64,000 bases of DNA from an uncultured Erythrobacter sp. GTDB taxonomy: Bacteria; Pseudomonadota; Alphaproteobacteria; Sphingomonadales; Sphingomonadaceae. How positions within the stretch are numbered: the first letter of the stretch is position 1; every line of letters begins with the position of its first letter. The stretch lies in NCBI GenBank assembly GCA_947494705.1, contig CANLVN010000001.1, positions 806,001 to 870,000 on the forward strand, read 5' to 3'. Shown one piece after another: positions 1-7,918 of the stretch. Both the position numbers and the translations under genes were made by a program. The notes under the pieces are model-generated. The model was not told where the DNA came from. It saw nothing but the letters and a program-made list of their open reading frames with translations, and did no database searches.

Positions 1-470
1 CCGCTGTCGGTAACGGCGCGCAGGTCGAAGGCGCAGTTGTCCTCGCTCTCGTCCGGCCCAAGCACCACGCGAGCCGTGCAGAATTGTTCCGGCGCAAGCG
101 TTTCGTCCGTTTCGAAATGATCGGCGCCCCATTCGCTGGTGTCCGGGCTTTTCGTGAAGAACTGGACGATGCGCTCGCCGGTGCTGTTGGTGATGATGAA
201 ACGCGGCACTCCGGACACCGAGTTTATCGGTGGCCCCGGTTGGGCGATGCGAGGCTCGGGGCGAACGGGTCCCGCCGTGTACGGCCCATCGCGCGGCGTT
301 TCGCGCACTGAGTTGGGGAAGCAACGCTCCCGGTCGAACTCGATGCGCGGCTGAGTTGCCGAAGAAGTACCCGCCGCACCAGCGTCGCCATCGGCGACGC
401 ATGAAGCCGCCCCGAGGCCAATTGCCGCGGCGCCGACAGCCAGCAATTTGCTTGTAACCTGTCTCACCAT
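1..470 (-). CDS. putative lipoprotein, 3' end outside the window
   Basis: From an ATG at 470 the frame stays open to the window edge (156 residues seen, stop not seen). It starts with a basic stretch, a hydrophobic Ala/Gly/Leu run and LGAASC, which fits a lipoprotein signal with Cys24 as the lipidated residue. Residues 25-90 are low-complexity and proline-rich. From about residue 90 a beta-rich domain begins (ITNSTGERIVQFF, SEWGADHF, CAFDLRAVTDSG, with Cys131 and Cys146). This resembles a small family of secreted alphaproteobacterial proteins of unknown function; that resemblance is from memory. It lies 43 nt downstream of hisZ on the same strand. No clear ribosome binding site precedes the ATG, and a GTG one codon later is possible. 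Function unknown. Confidence 0.65.
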   Translation of the reverse strand, partial: MVRQVTSKLLAVGAAAIGLGAASCVADGDAGAAGTSSATQPRIEFDRERCFPNSVRETPRDGPYTAGPVRPEPRIAQPGPPINSVSGVPRFIITNSTGERIVQFFTKSPDTSEWGADHFETDETLAPEQFCTARVVLGPDESEDNCAFDLRAVTDS

Positions 471-513
471 GCCATCACGATATAGCGATTGGCGGCATCT
501 GGACAGAGGCTTG

Positions 514-1623
514 TCAAAGGGCGCGCGGGTTGTCGCCTCTGAGCACATGGGTACAGCCGAGCGCCTGCGGGTCCTCACCCTCGCCGATCTGGGCGCGGGT
601 GCGCCAGCCTTCAGCCCGCAACCGTTGAGCGGTGTCCGGGTCATGGCCCTTCGGCAGGTAGATCACGCCTGCCGCCTCAGCCTGAGGCACGATTTCGGCA
701 AGGCGGTCGACATAAAGGGTGAAGCCGGTCGCGGCTTCCTCGCTCCCGCCGATACGATAGCTGCCGCCCCTGCCCAGCGACCGGCCAAGCGTAGCGTGCT
801 GGCCCTCGGCATAGAGGGTGAAACCGAACCAGCTTTGATATTCGAAACCATGCCGCTCTGTCGGGTCGAGCGTGATGCGCGCGCTATCACCGATGCGTTC
901 TGCAATCGCCGCCAGTCCGTCGAGCCGGGTGCCCAGCGCGCCCTTGCCATCGAAGTCGCGCAATGCGGCCATCGCATCGTCGAAGGGGCCCGTGGCATAA
1001 AGAAGCGGCAGATAAGCTGCTCCCCCTGCATCTTTCAGGCCGCCTGCATCCTTGGTGTCGAGTTCATGCCGGATCGCTTCGACCGTTTCGGGGTCTTCGT
1101 CACTGGCGAGCGCGTCCACCAGGTCGGGCAGCGTGAAATCTACCGATATCCCTTCCAGACCCGCCGCGCGCGCGGCCTCGATGGCGAGGGTCACGATTTC
1201 GGCTGCGGCATCCACCGTGTCCGTCCCGATCAGTTCCGCACCCAGTTGCAGCCGCTCACGCGCGGGGTCCAGCTGGCTCGCCCGGATCAACGTGGTGTCG
1301 CCGCAATAGGCGAGCCGCAGGGGGCGAGCGACCTTGCGCATCGAAGTGGCAGCGATTCGGCCGATCTGCGGGGTGATGTCGCTGCGCAGGGCGAGCGTGC
1401 GCAGGCTCGCCGGATCGGTCATGCGAAATGTGTTCTGCGTAGCCGTGCCCAGCATTCGCGATGCCAGCGAGCTTTCGAATTCGAGCAGCGGCGGACGCAC
1501 GCGGTCGTAGCCATGCGAATCCAGCACATCGAGCGCGGCGCGCATGACGCGCGTGATCTGTGCCGCGTTCGCAGGCAGACGATCTTCGAGCCCGATGGGC
1601 AGGAGGTCGGTGGGTTGGGTCAT
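514..1623 (-). CDS. hisZ: ATP phosphoribosyltransferase regulatory subunit HisZ
   Basis: 369 aa. HisZ is a catalytically inactive histidyl-tRNA synthetase paralogue that binds the short form of HisG to make the active, histidine-inhibited first enzyme of histidine synthesis in the cytoplasm. The sequence shows a class II synthetase-like core (an N-terminal helix region, VRPPLLEFE, LRSDITPQIGRIA near residue 115, and the FEYQSWFGFTLYAEG block) and lacks the C-terminal anticodon-binding domain of true HisRS. The length is normal for the family. Short-form hisG is not in this window. The gene follows serA on the same strand, but a palindromic repeat island fills the 142-nt gap, so co-transcription is uncertain. 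Start is the ATG at 1623. Confidence 0.9.
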   Translation of the reverse strand: MTQPTDLLPIGLEDRLPANAAQITRVMRAALDVLDSHGYDRVRPPLLEFESSLASRMLGTATQNTFRMTDPASLRTLALRSDITPQIGRIAATSMRKVARPLRLAYCGDTTLIRASQLDPARERLQLGAELIGTDTVDAAAEIVTLAIEAARAAGLEGISVDFTLPDLVDALASDEDPETVEAIRHELDTKDAGGLKDAGGAAYLPLLYATGPFDDAMAALRDFDGKGALGTRLDGLAAIAERIGDSARITLDPTERHGFEYQSWFGFTLYAEGQHATLGRSLGRGGSYRIGGSEEAATGFTLYVDRLAEIVPQAEAAGVIYLPKGHDPDTAQRLRAEGWRTRAQIGEGEDPQALGCTHVLRGDNPRAL

Positions 1624-1633
1624 AAAGAAAAAT

Positions 1634-1750
1634 CCGCTCGCCCTGAGCCTGTCGAAGGGCCCGTCCTTCTTCTTCCGCTGGGGGCGCTAAAAGAAGAACA
1701 GTGGTTCGACAAGGCTCTCCTGAGCTTGTCGAAGGGCTCAGTGCGAGCGG
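1634..1750. repeat. palindromic extragenic repeat island (nested inverted repeats)
   Basis: The serA-hisZ gap holds two copies in opposite orientation of an element containing CTGAGC(C/T)TGTCGAAGGGC. The outer arms CCGCTCGCCCTGAGCC (1634-1649) and GGCTCAGTGCGAGCGG (1735-1750) pair over 16 bp with one mismatch. Inside it, TTCGACAAG (1705-1713) and CTTGTCGAA (1725-1733) form a second stem, and TTCTTC/GAAGAA runs sit in the centre. The core TTCGACA-GCTCAG resembles a REP-like palindrome common in sphingomonad and xanthomonad genomes (from memory). It could end serA transcription or be a RAYT-mobilised repeat. Confidence 0.75.
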
Positions 1751-1765
1751 TTTTCGAAATTGGCA

Positions 1766-3349
1766 CTAGAAACTGAGCGCCTTGACCATCTTCACGCCTT
1801 CGAGACCTTCCGCCTCGCTGAGCACGTCTTCGCTGATCTCGCCGTCGAGGCTCAGCAACAGCACAGCCTCCCCGCCCGCATCGCGGCGGCCGAGATTGAA
1901 GGTGCCGATGTTGATGCCCTTGGATCCGAGCAGCGAACCGATGCGGCCGATGAAGCCCGGCTTGTCGTCGTTCACCACGTACAGCATGTGTCCGTCGAGT
2001 TCGGCTTCGATCCCGATGCCGAAAATCTCGACGAGGCGCGGCGCGTCCTTGCCGAACAACGTGCCAGCGACCGAGCGCGTGCCTTGGTCCGTCTCGACCG
2101 AAACGCGGATCAGCGTGTTGTAGGCGCCTTCGCGGTTCTGGCGAATTTCGGAGACTTCAAGGCCCCGCTCCTTTGCGAGATAGGGCGCGTTGACCATGTT
2201 CACCGTGTCCGAATACCGGCGCATGAAGCCGGCCAGCACCGCGCCGGTGATCGGCTTGCCGCTGAGTTCGGCGGCAGCGCCTTCGCGCTCGATGCTGATC
2301 TTGGTGAGATTGCCGTGGGCAAGCTGGCCCACGAGGCTGCCGAGATTTTCGGCGAGCGACATGTAAGGCTTGAGCTTGGGCGCCTCTTCGGCGGAGAGGC
2401 TCGGCATGTTGAGCGCGTTGGAGACGCCGCCATTGACGAGGTAGTCGGCCATCTGTTCGGCCACCTGCAGCGCGACGTTGACCTGCGCTTCGGTGGTCGA
2501 TGCACCAAGGTGCGGGGTGCAGATGAAGTTCGGCGCTCCGAAGAGCGGGTTGTCGGTCGCCGGTTCCTCGGCAAACACGTCGAGCGCGGCGCCAGCGACC
2601 TGGCCGCTTTCGAGGCAGTCCTTGAGCGCAACCTCGTCGATCAGCCCACCGCGCGCGCAATTGACGATGCGGATGCCGGGCTTAGCGTTCTCAAGCCGCT
2701 CACGCGACAGGATGTTGCGGGTCTCGTCGGTCAGCGGGGTGTGCAGGCTGACGAAGTCGGCGCGGCTGAGCAGAGTGTCGAGATCGACCTTCTCCACCCC
2801 GATCTCGACCGCGCGATCCTCGGTCAGGAAGGGGTCGTAGGCGATGACCTTCATGCGAAGGCCCAGCGCTCGGCTGGCGGCGATCGAGCCGATATTGCCC
2901 GCGCCGATCAGGCCGAAGGTCTTGCCGGTGACCTCGACGCCCATGAAGTCCTTCTTGGGCCATTCGCCGGCCTGCGTACGGGCATTGGCCGCCGGAATCA
3001 TCCGCGCCAGGGCCATCGTCATCGCAATGGCGTGTTCGGCGGTAGTGATCGAGTTGCCGAACGGCGTGTTCATCACGACCACGCCCTTGCCGCTAGCGTA
3101 CGGAATATCGACGTTGTCGACACCGATCCCGGCACGGCCGATGACCTTCAGATTGGTCGCAGCGTCGAGGATCGCGGGCGTCACCTTGGTCGAGGAGCGG
3201 ATCGCGAGGCCGTCATATTCGCCGATACGGGCGGCGAGTTCTTCGGGGCTTTCACCGGTGATGACATCGACATCGCAGCCGCGCTCTTCGAAAATGCGAG
3301 CGGCATTGGGGTCCATCTTGTCGGAGATGAGAACTTTGGGTTTGGTCAT
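1766..3349 (-). CDS. serA: D-3-phosphoglycerate dehydrogenase
   Basis: 527 aa, the long form with regulatory domains. It oxidises 3-phosphoglycerate to 3-phosphohydroxypyruvate with NAD, the first committed step of serine synthesis in the cytoplasm. Residues 1-310 are the substrate- and NAD-binding domains, with GLIGAGNIGS as the nucleotide-binding loop, NCARGGLIDE carrying the catalytic Arg region, and CTPHLGAST with the catalytic His. The last ~215 residues fit the ASB (allosteric substrate-binding) and ACT domains; the ACT part starts around DGHMLYVVNDDKPGFIGRIGSLLG. The gene lies 107 nt downstream of serC, which supplies the next enzyme, and the two probably share a transcript. A strong hairpin lies in the gap. 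Confidence 0.96.
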   Translation of the reverse strand: MTKPKVLISDKMDPNAARIFEERGCDVDVITGESPEELAARIGEYDGLAIRSSTKVTPAILDAATNLKVIGRAGIGVDNVDIPYASGKGVVVMNTPFGNSITTAEHAIAMTMALARMIPAANARTQAGEWPKKDFMGVEVTGKTFGLIGAGNIGSIAASRALGLRMKVIAYDPFLTEDRAVEIGVEKVDLDTLLSRADFVSLHTPLTDETRNILSRERLENAKPGIRIVNCARGGLIDEVALKDCLESGQVAGAALDVFAEEPATDNPLFGAPNFICTPHLGASTTEAQVNVALQVAEQMADYLVNGGVSNALNMPSLSAEEAPKLKPYMSLAENLGSLVGQLAHGNLTKISIEREGAAAELSGKPITGAVLAGFMRRYSDTVNMVNAPYLAKERGLEVSEIRQNREGAYNTLIRVSVETDQGTRSVAGTLFGKDAPRLVEIFGIGIEAELDGHMLYVVNDDKPGFIGRIGSLLGSKGINIGTFNLGRRDAGGEAVLLLSLDGEISEDVLSEAEGLEGVKMVKALSF

Positions 3350-3419
3350 TGTCTTGGCTCCAATGCGGGTCGCCGCACCGGCGGGACCTCGGGCATTTCA
3401 GGAATGTATTCGGAAGGTG

Positions 3420-3446
3420 ACAGGCCCCCGGGCGCCGGGGGCCTGT
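3420..3446 (-). promoter_or_regulatory. GC-rich hairpin in the serC-serA gap
   Basis: ACAGGCCCCCGG (3420-3431) and CCGGGGGCCTGT (3435-3446) form a perfect 12-bp stem with a 3-nt loop, 10 nt after the serC stop on the minus strand. No T-run follows in the direction of transcription, so it does not look like a complete intrinsic terminator. A processing or mRNA-stability hairpin that sets the serC:serA ratio, or a partial attenuator, is more likely. What is seen is only the stem. Confidence 0.6.
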
Positions 3447-3456
3447 TGCAAGCCGC

Positions 3457-4635
3457 TCAATCGTTCTTGACGGTTTCGTAGGCCCATTCGATCCACGGAA
3501 GCAGCGCTTCGACGTCGTCATATTCGACCGTGCCACCGCACCAGATGCGCAGGGACGGCGGGGCGTCGCGATAGCCGTTGAAGTCGTAACCGACGTTGCG
3601 CTCTTCGAGCAGCTTGACGATTTTCTTCGGCACGGCGGCCTGATCTTCGGCCGAGAGGCTTTCGTACCAGTCGCCCTGGAACATCATGCACACGCCGGTA
3701 TTGGTGCGCTTCGCCGGGTCGGAGACCATGTTGCGCAGCCACGGGGTCTTCTCGATCCAGTCCTTGACCAGGTTCGCATTGCGATCGGCCCGGTCGAACA
3801 GCGCCTTGCGCCCGCCGAGTTCCTTTGCCCATTCGAGCGCGGCAATGTAATCTTCGGTCGCAAGCAGCGATGGCGTGTTGATCGTCGCACCTTCGAAGAT
3901 GCCCCGATTGAGCTTCTCGCCCTTTTTCAGGCGGAACAGCTTGGGCAGCGGCCAGGACGGATCGTAGCTCTCGATGCGCTCGACCGCCTTGGGCGAGAGG
4001 ATCAGCATGCCGTGCTGAGCTTCGGACCCCATAACCTTCTGCCAGCTATAGGTCGTGGCATCGAGCTTGGCCCAGTCCATCTCCTGCGCGAAGATCGCGC
4101 TGGTCGCATCGTTGATCGTCACGCCCTCGCGACCCGGTTCGAGCCAGTCGGTGTTCGGAATCATTGCGCCGCTGGTCGTGCCATTCCAGGTGAAAACGAC
4201 ATCGTTGCGCTGCGGGATGGTCGAAAGATCGGGTATTTCGCCGTAATCGGCGGAAAGCGTTTGCAGGTTGGGCAGCTTCAACTGCTTGACCGCATCCTGA
4301 ATCCATACATTGCCGAAGCTCTCCCAAGCCGCGACCGTCGCCGGACGCGCGGGATCAAGCATCGTCCACATCGCGCATTCGAGCGCGCCGGTGTCGGATG
4401 CAGGCATGATGCCGACCAGATAGTCGTCGGGAATGCCGAGCAATTCCTTCGACAGGTCGATCGCGTATTTCAGACGAGACTTGCCGATGGCCGAGCGGTG
4501 CGAACGCCCAAGCGATTCGGTTTTCAGTTTGTCGAGGGACCATCCGGGGAACTTCACGGTCGGGCCGGAAGAAAATTGCGGACGGGTAGGTTTTACGGGC
4601 GGCTCATGGAGCAGCCCACGTTCGTATGCAGTCAT
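3457..4635 (-). CDS. serC: phosphoserine aminotransferase
   Basis: 392 aa, cytoplasmic, PLP-dependent. It converts 3-phosphohydroxypyruvate plus glutamate to phosphoserine plus 2-oxoglutarate. The N-terminal RPQFSSGPTVKFPGWS, the GNVWIQDAVKQL stretch, VFTWNGTTSG, NDATSAIFAQ and SWQKVMGSEAQHG (the PLP-binding Lys) are all family-typical, as is GVCMMFQG near the C terminus. The start is the ATG at 4635, with a good AAGGAG ribosome binding site 8 nt upstream. The frame is open much further upstream, but that extension overlaps the divergent glycosyltransferase and has no family similarity. The length fits the alphaproteobacterial form. First gene of a serC-serA unit. Confidence 0.95.
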   Translation of the reverse strand: MTAYERGLLHEPPVKPTRPQFSSGPTVKFPGWSLDKLKTESLGRSHRSAIGKSRLKYAIDLSKELLGIPDDYLVGIMPASDTGALECAMWTMLDPARPATVAAWESFGNVWIQDAVKQLKLPNLQTLSADYGEIPDLSTIPQRNDVVFTWNGTTSGAMIPNTDWLEPGREGVTINDATSAIFAQEMDWAKLDATTYSWQKVMGSEAQHGMLILSPKAVERIESYDPSWPLPKLFRLKKGEKLNRGIFEGATINTPSLLATEDYIAALEWAKELGGRKALFDRADRNANLVKDWIEKTPWLRNMVSDPAKRTNTGVCMMFQGDWYESLSAEDQAAVPKKIVKLLEERNVGYDFNGYRDAPPSLRIWCGGTVEYDDVEALLPWIEWAYETVKND

Positions 4636-4640
4636 GTATT

Positions 4641-4678
4641 CTCTCCTTGCAGAGAGCTCGCGCGGCGTTGGGACCGCG
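4641..4678 (-). promoter_or_regulatory. serC leader hairpins masking the ribosome binding site (candidate serC RNA motif)
   Basis: On the minus strand two small hairpins precede the serC ATG. The upstream one is CGCGG (4678-4674) / CCGCG (4665-4661) with an 8-nt loop. The second is CTCTC (4656-4652) / GAGAG (4645-4641) with a 6-nt loop, and the AAGGAG ribosome binding site lies across its loop and 3' arm, ending 5 nt before the start codon. A conserved 'serC' RNA motif upstream of serC-serA in Alphaproteobacteria is known, and the position and layout here agree. Assignment to that family is from memory and was not tested with a covariance model. Confidence 0.5.
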
Positions 4679-4785
4679 TGGCCCGCTGGTCGCTTTAGTG
4701 TCGGTCGGTGACAAGTCAATGAAACTAATGGATCGGACCGTGGAGTGTTCCATCTGCTTCGGGTTTCGCCTAGACGGGAAGCTCC

Positions 4786-5997
4786 ATGGAAACGTCCGAA
4801 CTGCGCATTGCCCTCTTCAGCGGCAACTACAATTACACCCGCGACGGTGCGAATCAGGCGCTGAACCGGCTTGTCGGCTCGCTGCTCGATAAGGGCGCGG
4901 CCGTGCGCGTCTATGCGCCGACCGTGGCCGACCCCGATTTCGAACCGACCGGTGATCTCATCAACCTGCCCAATGTGCGCATGCCGGTGAAGGGCCGCGA
5001 CGAATACCGCCTGCCCACCGGCCTGGGTCGCAAGGTCCGGCGCGACCTCGAGAACTTCAAACCCAACATCGTCCATCTCTCCTCGCCCGATCCCTCCGGG
5101 CACGCGGCTCTGAGCTGGGCGCAGGATCACGATATCCCGGTACTCGCCAGCGTTCACACCCGGTTCGAGACCTATCCTCGCTATTACGGCCTCGGTTTTA
5201 CCGAGCCGCTGGTGCTCGCCATTCTGAGGCGGTTCTACAATCGCTGCGATGCATTGGTTGCGCCTTCGCAAAGCATGATCGACGAGCTTGTGGCGACGAA
5301 GATGCACGACGATATCGCGATATGGTCGCGCGGGGTCGATCGCACGATTTTCTCCAGCGAGCAGCGCGATCTGGAGTGGCGCCGCTCGATCGGGCTCGCG
5401 GATGACGATGTCGCGATCGTTTATCTTGGACGGCTGGTGATGGAAAAAGGTCTCGACGTGTTTGCCGAGACCGTCGTGCAGCTGCGCAAGCGGCAGGTCC
5501 CGCACAAGGTGCTGGTGATCGGCGACGGGCCTGCCCGCCAGTGGTTCGAGGACGCGCTGCCCGGCGGCATCTTCGCCGGGTTCAAGACCGGTGCCGATCT
5601 GGGTCAGGCGCTCGCCAGCGGGGACATATTCTTCAATCCGTCGATCACCGAAACCTTCGGCAATGTCACACTTGAGGCGATGGCCTGCGGGTTGCCGGTG
5701 GTAGCAGCGGGTGCGACCGGTGCCTCGAGCCTTGTCAACGATGGCGTGACCGGGCGGCTCGTACCGCTGAAGGGCAAGAAAGGCGCCGAGAAGCCGGACA
5801 GTACCGGCCTTGCCGAAGCGATTGCGCCGTATTGCCTCGATCCTGCCTTGCGCATGGCGCATGGACGCGCGGGCGAAGAACGTTCCTTTGAATATAGCTG
5901 GGAAGCGATCAACCAGGTGGTCGCAGACACTTATGTCCGCCTGATAGAGGAACGCAGGGCTCTGCAGGCAGCGGAGGCCGCCGAAGCGGTGCGATGA
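4786..5997 (+). CDS. GT4-family glycosyltransferase
   Basis: 403 aa, GT-B fold, retaining type. The N-terminal domain opens with RIALFSGNYNYTRDGANQALNRL, typical of GT4 enzymes of the MgtA/SqdX/mannosyltransferase branch that act on lipid acceptors at the cytoplasmic membrane. The C-terminal donor domain has VYLGRLVMEKGLDVF, VIGDGPAR and ETFGNVTLE followed by AMACGLPVV, which is the EX7E motif that binds the nucleotide-sugar phosphates. There is no signal peptide or membrane segment. It is transcribed away from serC across a 150-nt gap. The ribosome binding site is GGGAAG 6 nt before ATG 4786. The donor sugar and acceptor cannot be told from sequence; a glycolipid role is a guess. Confidence 0.85.
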   Translation: METSELRIALFSGNYNYTRDGANQALNRLVGSLLDKGAAVRVYAPTVADPDFEPTGDLINLPNVRMPVKGRDEYRLPTGLGRKVRRDLENFKPNIVHLSSPDPSGHAALSWAQDHDIPVLASVHTRFETYPRYYGLGFTEPLVLAILRRFYNRCDALVAPSQSMIDELVATKMHDDIAIWSRGVDRTIFSSEQRDLEWRRSIGLADDDVAIVYLGRLVMEKGLDVFAETVVQLRKRQVPHKVLVIGDGPARQWFEDALPGGIFAGFKTGADLGQALASGDIFFNPSITETFGNVTLEAMACGLPVVAAGATGASSLVNDGVTGRLVPLKGKKGAEKPDSTGLAEAIAPYCLDPALRMAHGRAGEERSFEYSWEAINQVVADTYVRLIEERRALQAAEAAEAVR

Positions 5998-6036
5998 TCG
6001 GGCCTGTTCTGGCGCAGGTCCGCAATCAGATCATCC

Positions 6037-6465
6037 CTATTTAAGCACGCCAGCTCGCGTCATTCGACGGGTGATGATCCAGATCGCGGCGGCGAACAGG
6101 TTCTGCCCTGTCGTCTGCATGGACTCGGGCAATTCCGCGACAAGGCGCTCGTAGACTGTCGTGCCGATCAACCCCACGATCGAGATGCCGAACAGCCAGA
6201 CCGCAAACCGGCTGCGAAACAGCAGAGCGAGCGATCCGAAAAAGCATCCCCACACACCGAGCGCCCAGAACACCACCGCCCAGGTCGGGAAACCATAGAA
6301 ATAGTCGACCATTTCGGGTGTCAGCGAGTCCATGCCCCCGAGCATTTGCAGCTCGGTCATGGTGTAACTGGCTGCCCCACCCGAATTCCACAACAGGCTC
6401 AGCACGCCGACGACCCACAGGTGCCACGGCGTTTTTCTCTGTCCGATGATAGTCATGTCTGCCAC
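6037..6465 (-). CDS. small integral membrane protein, paralogue of the 6570-6974 product
   Basis: 142 aa with four predicted hydrophobic segments (about residues 15-32, 57-80, 84-104 and 120-136) and short loops. The signature is FPTWAVVFWALGVWGCFFGS followed by LALLFRSRFAVWLFGISIVGLIGTTVYE. The neighbouring product at 6570-6974 has the same pattern (LWGSFAGSLLLLASSRWALQAF, LVGVIGTALH), so the two are paralogues in the same orientation with a 104-nt gap. Such proteins are found in sphingomonads as hypothetical or 'sugar transporter' entries; that label is unsupported by any motif here. Function unknown. Start is the ATG at 6465. Confidence 0.75.
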   Translation of the reverse strand: MADMTIIGQRKTPWHLWVVGVLSLLWNSGGAASYTMTELQMLGGMDSLTPEMVDYFYGFPTWAVVFWALGVWGCFFGSLALLFRSRFAVWLFGISIVGLIGTTVYERLVAELPESMQTTGQNLFAAAIWIITRRMTRAGVLK

Positions 6466-6569
6466 TCCCCGTCACAGCGCGACCCGTCGACAGGCAAGGT
6501 GGTCTCATATCGCCAGGGGCGCCGCAAGGGCGCTATCGATAGGGGCGTGGAGTGATCGGCTGAGCGGCG

Positions 6570-6974
6570 TTAGCGCAGCAGGTTCAACGCGTGGATGCGC
6601 GCGGTGTAATAGAGCGCCGTGATTGTGATCAACCAAGTGCCGTAAAGCGCTGGCATCTCATGCAGCGCGGCGGGATGATCGCTGAGCGCAACGACGTGCA
6701 GCGCTGTGCCGATCACGCCGACCAGTGCGGTCACGAAAGCCTGCAACGCCCAGCGTGAGCTCGCAAGCAGCAGGAGCGAACCGGCAAAGCTGCCCCACAG
6801 GGCCGCGCCGACAAATGCCTGCCCCCAACCGGTGACTTCCGGCGAAGCGGTGCCCAATGCTCCGTATTTGGCGAAGGCCATCAAGGTCCATACGAGGGTC
6901 AGCCCACCAACCGACAGACGGTGCCAGCAAAAGTCCATTGCACTGTGGCTTGGGGAATTGCGCAGGGCCAGCAT
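6570..6974 (-). CDS. small integral membrane protein, paralogue of the 6037-6465 product
   Basis: 134 aa, four hydrophobic segments. It shares with its downstream neighbour the WH-x-VGxL start of the first membrane segment, the W-G-x-F-x-GSL-LL-x-SR-A central block and the VG-IGT third segment. Divergence is high, so the duplication is old. Two starts are possible: ATG 6974, or ATG 6938 (MDFCWHR), which would remove a polar 12-residue leader; the first is kept. No catalytic or transport motif is recognised. Confidence 0.7.
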   Translation of the reverse strand: MLALRNSPSHSAMDFCWHRLSVGGLTLVWTLMAFAKYGALGTASPEVTGWGQAFVGAALWGSFAGSLLLLASSRWALQAFVTALVGVIGTALHVVALSDHPAALHEMPALYGTWLITITALYYTARIHALNLLR

Positions 6975-7093
6975 CAGGGATCACTCCAGTTTCGTACGGG
7001 ACTTCACCGCGCTGGATAACCGGCGAAACCATGAGCAAACCGCAAGGTGTTTGGATAACGGGCCGTTCACTTTTGCCCGCCCTGCTGGAGGAA

Positions 7094-7125
7094 GCGGCTC
7101 GCGCTGGCTTTGACCCGCGAGCCGC
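7094..7125 (-). terminator. hairpin after padR, possible terminator
   Basis: GCGGCTCGCG (7094-7103) and CGCGAGCCGC (7116-7125) form a perfect 10-bp stem with a 12-nt loop, starting 6 nt after the padR stop on the minus strand. No T-run follows, so it may act as a Rho-assisted or 3'-end-protecting structure rather than a classic intrinsic terminator. Confidence 0.45.
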
Positions 7126-7131
7126 GTCGCC

Positions 7132-7803
7132 TCACATGCGTTCGATGCGCTTGGCGACCTCGTCGATGATGTCGACGATCTCGTCCATCGCCTTCTGGTC
7201 GAGCTTGCCCGCACGGGCGCGGTTCTTGAGGACGTTGGCCAGGTTGCCCATCGCGCGGAACAGGTCGGGGGACTTCTCCTTCACCTTTTCCGCACGCGCT
7301 CCATGCGCGCCAAGCCGTTCCATCAGATCGTCGACCTCTTCGGCGTGTTCGGCCAGTTCAGCCTTGCCGGCCTTGGTCGCCTTGAACGGCTTCTTGCTGC
7401 TGGTCTCTTCCTCGTCATCGTCGGAAGCGACCTTGGCCTTGGCCGGTTTGATGAGGCCCTCTTCCTCGAGCATCTGCAAAGTCGGATAGACCGCGCCGGG
7501 CGAAGGGGCATAGCTGCCGCCGGTCATGTCCTCGATTGCACGGATCAGTTCATATCCGTGACGAGGCTCCTTGGCGATCAGCGCCAGCAGCGCCAGCCGC
7601 AATTCACCGGTCGCGAACATCCGCCCGCGACGCTTGCGACGCGTCGCACCATCGTGCCAGTCGCGTGAGCGCCGTGAGCGGCGCTCGTCACGTTCGCTGC
7701 GGTCCTCGCCGCCGTCCCAGTCGCTCGCCGCCTGCGCAGCCATCATTGCGATCATCGGCCCGAGTTGATTCCAGCCGCCGCGTCCATATTTCCGATACGT
7801 CAT
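7132..7803 (-). CDS. PadR-family transcriptional regulator
   Basis: 223 aa, cytoplasmic DNA-binding repressor type. After a polar, Arg/Asp/His-rich N-terminal extension (about residues 25-60, DWDGGEDRSERDERRSRRSR), the PadR winged helix starts at FATGELRLALLALIAKEPRHGYELI and continues through GGSYAPSPGAVYPTLQMLEEEGLI. The C-terminal part is helical (AELAEHAEEVDDLMERLG), as in dimerising PadR proteins. The start is ATG 7803, with GGAGGC 6 nt upstream; a longer frame to 7887 lacks a ribosome binding site and would cover the operator-like palindrome. The N-terminal extension resembles the layout of metal-responsive PadR members, but no clear metal site is visible. The same palindrome lies before the TM2 gene at 10624. 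Confidence 0.88.
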   Translation of the reverse strand: MTYRKYGRGGWNQLGPMIAMMAAQAASDWDGGEDRSERDERRSRRSRDWHDGATRRKRRGRMFATGELRLALLALIAKEPRHGYELIRAIEDMTGGSYAPSPGAVYPTLQMLEEEGLIKPAKAKVASDDDEEETSSKKPFKATKAGKAELAEHAEEVDDLMERLGAHGARAEKVKEKSPDLFRAMGNLANVLKNRARAGKLDQKAMDEIVDIIDEVAKRIERM

Positions 7804-7834
7804 TACTTGCCTCCAGATAGGTCTTCTGAACCAA

Positions 7835-7846
7835 AAGATATATCTT
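7835..7846. promoter_or_regulatory. palindromic operator candidate upstream of padR
   Basis: AAGATATATCTT is a perfect 12-bp palindrome centred about 37 nt before the padR start, in an AT-rich patch of an otherwise GC-rich region. PadR proteins usually repress their own gene through AT-rich inverted repeats near the promoter. A near copy (AAGATGTATCTT) lies at 10646-10657. Confidence 0.6.
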
Positions 7847-7918
7847 AGAGCTATCGTTTCAAGCATCATCGCTCCACGAAGTGGCATTTTCCGACGAGCG
7901 GCCTATCTCGGTCTATGA

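Noticed and set aside
1760..3481. Plus-strand open frame of 573 codons over serA
   Set aside because: It lies entirely opposite serA, whose motifs are unambiguous. High-GC genes leave long antisense frames, and the translation is compositionally biased with no known motif.
4636..5862. N-terminal extension of serC giving an 801-aa product
   Set aside because: The extension runs antisense to the glycosyltransferase and has no similarity to SerC; a strong ribosome binding site supports the ATG at 4635.
5993..6035. GATGATC/GATCATC inverted repeat after the glycosyltransferase gene as a terminator
   Set aside because: Only 7 bp with a 29-nt loop and no T-run; too weak to call.
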